DNA of 64,000 bases. Origin: Adlercreutzia shanghongiae. Lineage in GTDB: Bacteria > Actinomycetota > Coriobacteriia > Coriobacteriales > Eggerthellaceae. Shown piece by piece: positions 48,779-56,778 of the stretch. The notes under the pieces are model-generated. The model did not search any database, was not told the origin of the DNA, and worked only from the letters and a program-made list of their open reading frames with translations. The stretch's first letter is position 1, and each line of letters starts with the position of its first letter. The stretch is from assembly GCF_035830635.1 (NCBI RefSeq), contig NZ_JAYMFI010000011.1, forward strand, positions 1 to 64,000, written 5' to 3'. The translations under genes and the position numbers were made by a program.

Positions 48779-50560
48779 ATGGCTACCACTACCCAAGCAG
48801 CTCCCGCCGCACAGACCGACCTCACCGACGGTTTTCATGTTCTGGCGGACGCGCTGCTGAAAAACCACTTCGAGAGGATGTACGGCGTCATCGGCATTCC
48901 GGTGACCGATGTGGCCCGCATCGCCCAGGCCAAGGGCATGCGCTACATCGGCCTTCGCCACGAGTCCGACGCCGGCAACGCCGCTGCGGCCGAGGGCTTC
49001 ATCACCGGCAAGCCGGGCTTGTATCTGACCGTTTCCGCCCCGGGCTTTCTGAACGGCATCGTGCCGTTGAAGGAAGCGACCGAGAACGGCTGGCCCGTCA
49101 TCATGATGTCCGGCTCGTCTTCCCGCGAGCTCATCGATATGGGCGAGGGCGACTACGAGGGCACAGATCAGCTGAACTACGCCAAGCCCTTCGCCAAGGC
49201 CGCCTATCGCGTCGATAAGGTTGAGGACATCCCGCTGGTGGTGGCCCGCGCCATTCGAGCGGCCTGCTCTGGACGTCCCGGCGGCGTGTACATCGATCTG
49301 CCCGGCGACACGCTCGGCCAGACGATTGCCAAGGATGCCGCTGAAGCGTTGCTCTATGAGGTGAACGACCCGGCTCCGGCCCAGATTCCGGCCCAGAGCG
49401 TCGTCGATCAGGCCATGGAAGTGCTTGCCTCTGCGAAAAAGCCGCTGATCTACCTTGGCAAGGGCGCCGCCTACGCCCAGTGCGATGAGGCAGTGAAGCA
49501 GTTCGTCGAATCTACCGGCGCGCCTTATCTGGCCATGTCCATGGCCAAGGGCCTGCTGCCTGACAACCATCCGCAAAACGCCGCGTCTGCCCGCGGCATG
49601 ACCATGCGCAACGCCGATGTGGTGGTGCTGCTCGGCGCCCGTTTGAACTGGATGCTGAACTTCGGCAAGGGCAGGGCTTGGAACGAGAACGTGAAGTTCA
49701 TCCAGGTTGACATCGACCCCACCGAGATCGACAACTCCCGCTATATCGCGGCCCCAGTCGTGGGCGATCTGAAGTCGACCATCGGCATGTTCAACGAGTA
49801 TCTCGCCAAGAAGCCCTATAAGGCCGACCCGGCGTGGCTTGAGTCCATCCAGGCCGATTCCGCCAAGAACAACGCCCGCTTCGGCGGCGCCGAGACGGCG
49901 ACGACGGTGCCCATGACCCACTACAACGCGCTGGGCGCCATCAAGAAGGTCACCGACGCGAACCCGGACGTGTACATCGCCAACGAGGGCGCCAACGCCT
50001 TGGACGACTGCCGCGACATCATCGACATGTACCTGCCCCGCCACCGCCTGGACTGCGGCACCTGGGGCGTCATGGGCGTGGGCCTGCCCTACGCCATCGG
50101 CGCGGCCGTGACCACAGGCAAGCCCGTCATCTCCATCCACGGCGACTCGGCCTTCGGCTTCGACGGCATGGAAGTGGAGACCATCTGCCGCTACCAGCTG
50201 CCCGTGACCGTGGTGGTGCTGAACAACGGAGGCATCTACCGCGGCGACTTCAAGAACCTGGGCGATGACGGCGATCCGTCGCCGCTGACGCTGTCGGCCT
50301 GCGCGCACTACGAGAAGCTCATGGAGGCCTTCGGCGGCACCGGCTACTACGCCACCACCCCGGCCGAGGTGGAGAAGTACGTGGCCGAGGGCGTGGCCTC
50401 GGGCAAGCCGACCATGGTCTGCGTGGAACTTTCCATCCACTCCGGCAAGGAGTCGGGGCACATCACGTACTTGAATCCGCAGCCGGTCACCGGTCCGCTC
50501 GTGGGCAACGAGCAGGAGGACCTCGCCGAGCATCGCGAGAACGGCAAGCTCGTCGACTAA
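48779..50560 (+). CDS. oxc: Oxalyl-CoA decarboxylase
   Basis: 593 residues from ATG 48779 (AGGAGG before it), slightly longer than the 568 of Oxalobacter OXC because of a C-terminal extension. It is a ThDP enzyme that removes CO2 from oxalyl-CoA to give formyl-CoA. The N-terminal ThDP-activating Glu62 is in RHESDAGNAAAAEG; the ThDP/Mg motif runs from GDSAFGFDGMEVE to VVVLNNGG. Acetolactate synthase relatives share this fold, but the pairing with frc and the overall match (GIPVTDVAR, MSMAKGLLPDNHPQ) point to OXC. A hairpin lies between it and the next gene, which it probably shares a transcript with. Confidence 0.92.
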   Translation: MATTTQAAPAAQTDLTDGFHVLADALLKNHFERMYGVIGIPVTDVARIAQAKGMRYIGLRHESDAGNAAAAEGFITGKPGLYLTVSAPGFLNGIVPLKEATENGWPVIMMSGSSSRELIDMGEGDYEGTDQLNYAKPFAKAAYRVDKVEDIPLVVARAIRAACSGRPGGVYIDLPGDTLGQTIAKDAAEALLYEVNDPAPAQIPAQSVVDQAMEVLASAKKPLIYLGKGAAYAQCDEAVKQFVESTGAPYLAMSMAKGLLPDNHPQNAASARGMTMRNADVVVLLGARLNWMLNFGKGRAWNENVKFIQVDIDPTEIDNSRYIAAPVVGDLKSTIGMFNEYLAKKPYKADPAWLESIQADSAKNNARFGGAETATTVPMTHYNALGAIKKVTDANPDVYIANEGANALDDCRDIIDMYLPRHRLDCGTWGVMGVGLPYAIGAAVTTGKPVISIHGDSAFGFDGMEVETICRYQLPVTVVVLNNGGIYRGDFKNLGDDGDPSPLTLSACAHYEKLMEAFGGTGYYATTPAEVEKYVAEGVASGKPTMVCVELSIHSGKESGHITYLNPQPVTGPLVGNEQEDLAEHRENGKLVD

Positions 50561-50591
50561 CTATCTCCGTGCCGTCCTGTAGGGGCAACGG

Positions 50592-50625
50592 GCCAAAGGG
50601 CGCCTGAAACCCAGCGCCCTTTGGC
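50592..50625 (+). terminator. Hairpin between oxc and the AEC carrier gene
   Basis: A perfect 12-bp stem GCCAAAGGGCGC / GCGCCCTTTGGC with a 10-base loop and only TTGCC after it. It may be a partial terminator or mRNA-stabilising element that sets the ratio of the two products. Confidence 0.7.
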
Positions 50626-50670
50626 TTGCCCCCGGCTCAGGCGGGACGGTGTTTTGAAAGAAGGCAGAAA

Positions 50671-51735
50671 ATGGGCAATATCGGTCACATACTCATCGCA
50701 GACATCCTGCCAATCTTCGTGATCATGATTCTCGGCTACTTGGGAGGCAAGCTCCACAAGTTCGACCATGATCAGATGCAGGGTCTGAACAAGGTTGTGC
50801 TGGACATCGCCTTGCCGGCCGCGCTGTTCGTCTCCATCACCGGTGCGACCCGCGAGATGCTGTTCAGCGACCTGAACCTGACCATCGTCAGCCTGGTCGT
50901 GGTTATCGGCATGTTCATGGTGAGTTTCTTCCTGTGCTGGAAGGTGTTCAAGCACAACATTCAGGAGGCGGGCGTCTGCGCTCTGATCGCCGGCTCGCCG
51001 ACTATCGGCTTTTTGGGCTACGCCGTACTTGACCCGGTGTTCGGCACCGGCACGCAGACGGGCCTCGTTGTGGCCATCGTCGCCATCATCGTGAACGCCA
51101 TCACCATTCCCATCGGCTTTTATCTGGTGAACAAGGGTTTGAACGAGTCCGCTGCGGGCAACCAGGGCAAGACCAAGCTCGCCGCCACCGGTGCGACCGC
51201 GGCCGTCAAGGGTGCTGCGCCCGCGCCGGCGCCGGCCACGGGCAAGCAGGCCAAGAAGTCGAACCTCGATGCCGTTATCAGCTCGCTGAAGCAGCCTGTT
51301 GTGTGGGTGCCGCTTCTGGCGGTGGCCATCGTGCTGGTGGGCATCAAGTTCCCGCCTGAGCTGTATCCCTGTTTCGACCTGATCGCTAAGGCCAACTCCG
51401 GCCTGGCCGTCTTCGCCGCGGGCATCGCGCTTTCCACAGTGAAGTTCTCCATCGGCAAGGAGATCGTCTGGAACACCATCTACCGCAACCTCCTGACCCC
51501 GGCTGTGGGTCTGGCGCTTGGCCTGGTGGCCGGTCTGCACGGCGAGGTGCTTTCGATGTTCGTGCTGGCCGTGGCTCTGCCGCCGGCGTTCTCGGGCATC
51601 ATCATTTCCAGCCGCTACGGCATCTACGTGCGCGACGGCGCCTCTACGGTGGCCGTGTCCACCCTGGCCTTTGCCGCTACCATGCCGTTCTGGATCGTCG
51701 TCACCCCGATGATCGAGCATTTGCTCGGCGTGTAA
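50671..51735 (+). CDS. AEC-family (auxin efflux carrier type) transporter, likely oxalate/formate-related
   Basis: 354 residues from ATG 50671 (GAAAGAAGG). Ten helices in two halves, with the AEC start pattern ILPIFVIMILGYLGGKL and the second-half NTIYRNLLTPAVG, split by a 45-residue Ala/Pro/Lys-rich cytoplasmic loop (AAPAPAPATGKQAKK). AEC carriers move organic anions such as malonate or malate. Its place directly after oxc makes oxalate uptake or oxalate/formate exchange likely, replacing the MFS OxlT used by Oxalobacter. That role is inferred. Confidence 0.8.
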   Translation: MGNIGHILIADILPIFVIMILGYLGGKLHKFDHDQMQGLNKVVLDIALPAALFVSITGATREMLFSDLNLTIVSLVVVIGMFMVSFFLCWKVFKHNIQEAGVCALIAGSPTIGFLGYAVLDPVFGTGTQTGLVVAIVAIIVNAITIPIGFYLVNKGLNESAAGNQGKTKLAATGATAAVKGAAPAPAPATGKQAKKSNLDAVISSLKQPVVWVPLLAVAIVLVGIKFPPELYPCFDLIAKANSGLAVFAAGIALSTVKFSIGKEIVWNTIYRNLLTPAVGLALGLVAGLHGEVLSMFVLAVALPPAFSGIIISSRYGIYVRDGASTVAVSTLAFAATMPFWIVVTPMIEHLLGV

Positions 51736-51757
51736 TCGAGTACTGAAAGCCAGGAAT

Positions 51758-51786
51758 GCGAAGGCGGGCTTTAAGTCCGCCTTCGC
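51758..51786 (+). terminator. Hairpin between the carrier and the oxidoreductase gene
   Basis: An 11-bp stem GCGAAGGCGGG / TCCGCCTTCGC with a 7-base loop, 20 bases before the ATG of the next gene. No T-tract follows, so it may attenuate rather than end transcription. Confidence 0.6.
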
Positions 51787-51806
51787 TGTAACAAGGAGGG
51801 ATTTTT

Positions 51807-54800
51807 ATGGCTGCGAAACGCAAGGCGCTGACGGGCATGGAGGCAGCGGCGCAGGCGGCCTATGCGCTGTCAGACGCGGCGATGATCTTTCCCATCACGC
51901 CGGCTTCGCATATGGCTGAGACGGTGGAGAAGTGGGCGAGCGAGAATCGCAAGAACTTCTTCGGGCACACGCTCGTGGTGAAGGAGATGCAGTCCGAAAA
52001 GGGCGTGGCTGGCGCCTTGCACGGGTGCCTTGCCGGCGGCGCGCTGGCCACCACCATGACGGCCAGCCAGGGCCTCATGCTCATGATTCCGAACCTGTAC
52101 AAGATTTCCGGCGAGATGCTGCCGGGGGTGTTTCATGTGACCTGCCGGTCGCTGGCGGCTCACGCGCTGTCTATTTTCGGCGACCACCAGGATCTTATGG
52201 CCGTGCGCGCCACGGGCGTGGCCATGCTGGGGTCGTGCTCGGTGCAGGAGTGCCAGGACCTCTCTTGGGTGGCGCATCTCGCAGCCATCGAGGGCAGCCT
52301 GCCCTTCGTGCACTTCTTCGACGGCTTCCGCACCTCCGACGAGGTGCAGACCATCGAGACGATTGACCCCGAGGCCATGATGCCGCTGGTGAACGGAAAG
52401 GCCATAAGCGCGTTTCGCCATCGCGCTATGGATCCGGAGCACCCCACCATTCGCGGCACGGCGCAAAACCCCGACATCTATTTCCAGAACCGCGAGGCGC
52501 CCAACGCCGCCTACGACGCGTTGCCGGGCATAGTGCTGGGGTGCATGGACAAGCTTGCGAAGGTGTGCGGACGGCAGTACCACCTGTTTGACTATGTGGG
52601 CGCGCCAGATGCCGAGCGCGTGGTGGTGACCATGGCCTCCAGTTGCGAGACCGTGGAGGCGGTGGTGCGCGACCGTGTGGAGGCTGGCGAGAAGGTGGGC
52701 TTGGTGAAGGTGCGGCTGTACCGTCCGTTTTCCGCCGAGCACCTGCTGGCGGCGTTGCCCGCCTCGGCGCGCGTGGTGTGCGCGCTCGATCGCACCAAGG
52801 AGCCCGGCAGCTTGGGCGAGCCTTTGTTCTTGGACGTGGCGGCAGCAGTGTCCGCGGCCCGTCCGGGGGTGCGGGTGATTGGCGGGCGCTATGGTCTCTC
52901 CTCGAAAGAGTTCGACCCGGCCCAGGCGTTGGCCGTGTTTAAGAACATGGCGGCCTCGTCGCCGAAATGCCCGTTCACCGTGGGCATCAACGACGATGTG
53001 ACCCATCTGTCGCTGGAGGTGGCGCCCTACGAGCCGGCGACGGACCAACGTCTCACCCAGGCGGTGTTCTACGGCTTCGGGTCCGATGGCACGGTGAGCG
53101 CCAACAAAGTGGCGGCGCGTATCGTGAGCGATGCCGCGGGCAAGTTCGTGCAGGAGTACTCCTGGTTCGATTCGAAGAAATCCGGCGGCCTCACCATCTC
53201 CTATATGCGCTTCGGAGATGCGCCTGTGCACGAGCCGTGGCTCATCACGAAGGCGGACTATGTGGCCTGCCACAAGGATATCTACGTGAAGCGCGGCTAC
53301 GATTTGCTCGGTCGGTTGCGCGAGGGCGGCACCTTTGTGCTGAATGCGCCTTGGACGAGCGTGCGCGCGCTGGACGAGAACCTGCCCGCGCCGCTGCGCC
53401 GGGCCATTGCGTGCAAAAAGGCGGCGTTCTACGTGATAGACGCCTCGGCTTTGGCGGCACGGGAGAGCTTGGGTCCGCGCATCAACATGATTATGCAGAC
53501 GGTGTTCTTCAAACTGGCCGATGTGATGGACTTCGATGAGGCCGCGCGGCTTTTGAAGGAGAACGTGGCCACGGTGTACGCTGCCAAAGGCGCCGATGTG
53601 GTGGCCTGCGACCAGGCGGCCATCGATGGCGCGGCGGCCGCGCTTGTGAAGATCGATTACCCTGCCAGCTGGGAGCGCGCCCGCGCGGCGGGCGAGGGTG
53701 CCGAGGACTATGCCGCCGGCAAGGGTGCGGCGCCGGCCCAGCGCTTGGGCTCGGTGCCCGGGGAGGATTCCTTCATCGAAAACGTCTTCCGCCCCATGGA
53801 CGAGCTGCGCGGCGACGAGCTGCCCGTGTCGGCACTGGATCCGGCGGGCATCGTGCCGCCGGGCTCGGCCGAGTACGAGAAGCGCTGCGTGGCCCTGGAG
53901 ATTCCCGAGTGGGATGCGACGAAGTGCATCGAGTGCTGCGAGTGCTCGCTCGTGTGCTCCCATGCCGCCATCCGACCCTACGTGGCCACCGATGCGGAGT
54001 TGGAAGGCGCGCCTGACGCCTTCGCCGCCAAGCCGGCGCACCTGCCGGAGCTTGCCGGCATGCGCTTCCGCATTCAGGTGTATCCGGAGGATTGCGTCGG
54101 CTGCGGCAGCTGCGCGGACAACTGTCCCGCGCCGGGCAAGGCGCTGCACATGCAGCCCATCGCCACCCAACTTGAGACCCAAAAGGCCAACCTCGCCTTC
54201 GCCCAAAAGAATATCGCGTTGAAGGACACCCAGGTGCCCACGACGAGCATCGCCGGCACCCAGTTGCAAAAGCCCCTGCTGGAGTTTTCCGGCTGCTGCG
54301 GCGGCTGCGGCGAGACGCCCTACGTGAAGCTGCTCACCCAGCTGTTCGGCGACCGCCTCATTATTGCGAACGCCACGGGCTGCTCGTCAATCTGGGGCGC
54401 ATACATGCCCTCCATTCCCTATACCGTGAACCCGGCCGGACATGGGCCCGCTTGGGGCAACTCGCTGTTCGAGGACAACGGGGAATTCGGCTACGGCATC
54501 GCCAAGGCCGTGAAGGTGCGCCGGGCGCACTTGGTCGACCTGGTAAAGCGCGCCGTGGGGGAGCCGGTCGATGATGCTCCCATCGCCAATCCCGTCGGTG
54601 CCGACGCCCAGGCCCAGATCGATGGCCGCAGAGCAACGCCCACGGTACCGGACGATTCTGCGGTGGAAAAGGATGCTGGCGCAGGGATGGCCCCTGTCTT
54701 CTCGGCAGAGACGACGGCGCTTTTGAATGATTGGCTGACTTCCCGCGACGATGCGGATGCGGCCTACGAGGTGGGGCAGGCTGCTCAGCGGGCGCTCGAG

Positions 54801-55565
54801 AAGGAGCGCGCGGGCCTTCCCGCCGACAGCGAGGCGCGCCGGCTTGCCGATGAGATGCTCGACTATGGCGAGATGTTCGGGAAGAAGAGCGTGTGGGCCG
54901 TGGGCGGTGACGGCTGGGCTTACGATATCGGCTATGGCGGTCTTGACGAGGTGCTCGCCTCGGGCGAGAACATTAACGTGCTCGTGCTGGATACGGAGGG
55001 CTATTCCAACACCGGCGGCGAGATGTCGAAGGCCACTGAGCTGGGGAGCGTGTCCGGCTTCACTTTGGACGGCAAGCCCACGCCGCGCAAGGACCTCGGG
55101 CGCATGATGATGCAGTACGACTACGTCTATGTGGCCCAGGTGTGCCTCGGTGCCGACATGATGCAGACCATCCGCGCCCTGCGCGAGGCGGAGCGCTACG
55201 ACGGGCCCTCCATCGTCATTGCGCTGTGCCCCTGCATCAGCTGGGGCATCAAGGGCGGCATGGGAACGAGCTTGCGCGTGGCCCGGGCAGGCGTGCAAGC
55301 CGGCTACTGGCCGCTGTTCCGCTTCAACCCGCTTCTGGCCATCCAGGGCAAAAACCCGCTTACGGTGGACTACCGCCAGCCCGACGGCAAGCTGGAGGCG
55401 TTCTTGGACGACCAGGACCGCTTCACTTCTTTGGAGCAGCGCGAGCCGGCGGCGGCTCGCGTGCTGCACAGCGAGCTTTCCAAGGATCTTGCCCGCGAGT
55501 ACACCGAGATGGAGCGTGAGGTGAAGGTCTACGAGCCGACCGCCGAAAGCGTCGCCAAGGCGTAG
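51807..55565 (+). CDS. Pyruvate:ferredoxin (2-oxoacid) oxidoreductase, single-chain
   Basis: 1252 residues, some 60-80 longer than usual PFOR. Domains in order: substrate domain with FPITPASHMAE, the Arg loop in HVTCRSLAAHALSIFGDHQD, the gamma domain, a two-cluster ferredoxin domain (CIECCECSLVC near 706 and CVGCGSCADNC near 767), and the ThDP domain with CCGGCGETPY, NATGCSSIWGA and GYSNTGGEMSK. It makes acetyl-CoA, CO2 and reduced ferredoxin from pyruvate. The extra length is an Ala/Pro/Asp-rich insert at about 920-970. The first cluster has Ser where most have Pro (VCSHAAI). AAGGAGGG precedes the ATG. It follows the oxalate genes and could supply or use C1/C2 units with them. Confidence 0.9.
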   Translation: MAAKRKALTGMEAAAQAAYALSDAAMIFPITPASHMAETVEKWASENRKNFFGHTLVVKEMQSEKGVAGALHGCLAGGALATTMTASQGLMLMIPNLYKISGEMLPGVFHVTCRSLAAHALSIFGDHQDLMAVRATGVAMLGSCSVQECQDLSWVAHLAAIEGSLPFVHFFDGFRTSDEVQTIETIDPEAMMPLVNGKAISAFRHRAMDPEHPTIRGTAQNPDIYFQNREAPNAAYDALPGIVLGCMDKLAKVCGRQYHLFDYVGAPDAERVVVTMASSCETVEAVVRDRVEAGEKVGLVKVRLYRPFSAEHLLAALPASARVVCALDRTKEPGSLGEPLFLDVAAAVSAARPGVRVIGGRYGLSSKEFDPAQALAVFKNMAASSPKCPFTVGINDDVTHLSLEVAPYEPATDQRLTQAVFYGFGSDGTVSANKVAARIVSDAAGKFVQEYSWFDSKKSGGLTISYMRFGDAPVHEPWLITKADYVACHKDIYVKRGYDLLGRLREGGTFVLNAPWTSVRALDENLPAPLRRAIACKKAAFYVIDASALAARESLGPRINMIMQTVFFKLADVMDFDEAARLLKENVATVYAAKGADVVACDQAAIDGAAAALVKIDYPASWERARAAGEGAEDYAAGKGAAPAQRLGSVPGEDSFIENVFRPMDELRGDELPVSALDPAGIVPPGSAEYEKRCVALEIPEWDATKCIECCECSLVCSHAAIRPYVATDAELEGAPDAFAAKPAHLPELAGMRFRIQVYPEDCVGCGSCADNCPAPGKALHMQPIATQLETQKANLAFAQKNIALKDTQVPTTSIAGTQLQKPLLEFSGCCGGCGETPYVKLLTQLFGDRLIIANATGCSSIWGAYMPSIPYTVNPAGHGPAWGNSLFEDNGEFGYGIAKAVKVRRAHLVDLVKRAVGEPVDDAPIANPVGADAQAQIDGRRATPTVPDDSAVEKDAGAGMAPVFSAETTALLNDWLTSRDDADAAYEVGQAAQRALEKERAGLPADSEARRLADEMLDYGEMFGKKSVWAVGGDGWAYDIGYGGLDEVLASGENINVLVLDTEGYSNTGGEMSKATELGSVSGFTLDGKPTPRKDLGRMMMQYDYVYVAQVCLGADMMQTIRALREAERYDGPSIVIALCPCISWGIKGGMGTSLRVARAGVQAGYWPLFRFNPLLAIQGKNPLTVDYRQPDGKLEAFLDDQDRFTSLEQREPAAARVLHSELSKDLAREYTEMEREVKVYEPTAESVAKA

Positions 55566-55589
55566 CGCGAGTGGATATGCCAAAACGCG

Positions 55590-55626
55590 CAAGGGCCCGC
55601 TTCCGAACGAGGGAAGCGGGCCCTTG
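55590..55626. terminator. Strong terminator after the PFOR gene
   Basis: A perfect 15-bp stem CAAGGGCCCGCTTCC / GGAAGCGGGCCCTTG with a 7-base loop and TTTG after it, between convergent genes. Confidence 0.9.
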
Positions 55627-55649
55627 TTTGCGAGGGGTGAAGCCGAATG

Positions 55650-56375
55650 CTAGGCGGTCGGCTTGTCGGCGTCGTCAGCCGGCTCGGCGGCGGGCTCTTC
55701 GGGCGCCTCGATGACGGTCACGCCCTCCATGACGTGGTCGACGTTGCTGTCGGGCAGGATGATGGCCGGCTCGGCAGCAACGACGGCCTCGGCGGCGATG
55801 GGCTGCTGGGGAGCGACGGCGGCGGACTGGACCGGCTGCTGGGGAGTGACCGGGGCGGTCTGGGCGGGCTGCTGGGAAGCCGCCGGCGCAGCGGTCGGGA
55901 CGGGCGCGTAGCCGTAGGCGGGGGCGCCATAGGGGGCAGCGGCGACGGGGGCGGCGTAGAGCTTGCGGTCCTTGCTGGCGAACACGGCCACGATGATGCA
56001 AAGCACGAGCGAGACCCAGCAGCCGCTGAGAAGGCTCACGACGGCGGCGACGATGTTCCAAATCATGACGCCCTTGAGCTTCTCGGGCTTGTTGGCCCCG
56101 CGCACGCCGAGAATGCCGGCGATGAGGATGAGCACAGCGCAGATGAGCACGAGGAACACGAGCACGCCCGCCACGCCGAGAATCATGTTCATATCGTCGA
56201 CGGTGATGTAGTAGCCGTCGTCGGTGTAGAAGTAATCGTAGCCGGAACCGGAGATGGCGGCTCCGCCGGCGCCGAGGCCGGCCCAAACGACGAGCATGGC
56301 CAGCACGCCCAGGGCGGCGAGCACGATATTCGCGATGCTCATGCCCTTGATGGCCTTTGCATGGTTGGTGTTCAT
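55650..56375 (-). CDS. Four-helix membrane protein with Pro/Gln-rich tail
   Basis: 241 residues. Hydrophobic segments at about 12-40, 66-90, 100-118 and 119-135; the first loop is Tyr/Gly-rich (GSGYDYFYTDDGYY). From residue 140 the chain is low complexity, built of Ala/Pro/Gln units (APAASQQPAQTAP, TPQQPVQSA, APQQPIAAEA) and ends acidic. I recognise no enzyme; it resembles small DUF4064-type membrane proteins with a disordered tail. AAGGAGAG precedes the ATG. It stands alone. Confidence 0.75.
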   Translation of the reverse strand: MNTNHAKAIKGMSIANIVLAALGVLAMLVVWAGLGAGGAAISGSGYDYFYTDDGYYITVDDMNMILGVAGVLVFLVLICAVLILIAGILGVRGANKPEKLKGVMIWNIVAAVVSLLSGCWVSLVLCIIVAVFASKDRKLYAAPVAAAPYGAPAYGYAPVPTAAPAASQQPAQTAPVTPQQPVQSAAVAPQQPIAAEAVVAAEPAIILPDSNVDHVMEGVTVIEAPEEPAAEPADDADKPTA

Positions 56376-56778
56376 GGTGACTCTCCTTGAATCGAGGGGT
56401 ATTGCAACGCTGCTCAGTATAGCGGTGGATTGTTGAGCTTAATAGTCGACTTTGAATTGTGAAGCGTTTGTTGACAACCGTCAGCAGGCTGTTTCGCGGT
56501 AGCGACGGGTGCAGGTGCGCACGATTTTGCGCAGCGAGGGCCAAAAGGGGGCTTCTTTTGCATTGCGCTGCGGGGAAATGTCGAGAAATTCCCTCATCAA
56601 TGGGCAGTTCGTCCCTTAGAACGTGGACAATTTATGGGTATCTGGCGGGCAGCGGTCGCGTGGGGGCGCTGAGGGGCGCGTGGGAGGCGTTCTTGTGTGA
56701 AAATGAACGCCTGAGAGATAGGGTGTTACGAGGCTCGCGGAATGCGGACGCGGGCCCGCGCGAAGGAGATAAACGTCC
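56376..56778. other. 403-base intergenic region
   Basis: It contains TTGACA at 56471-56476 without a matching -10 at the right distance, and TAGGGT at 56718-56723, which could be a -10 for the FDH-like operon. Nothing else (no RNA fold, repeat or ORF) is supported. Confidence 0.3.

Noticed and set aside
51870..54269. A 799-codon minus-strand frame opposite the PFOR gene, and similar long antisense frames at 48632-50533 and 58912-60723
   Set aside because: No recognisable domain, no ribosome site, and each lies wholly within a conserved enzyme gene.
51807..55565. Oxalate oxidoreductase instead of PFOR
   Set aside because: The known oxalate oxidoreductase is split into three subunits and lacks this single-chain layout; the pyruvate-site elements (ITP, Arg loop, YSNTGG) are all present, so only the neighbourhood suggests oxalate.
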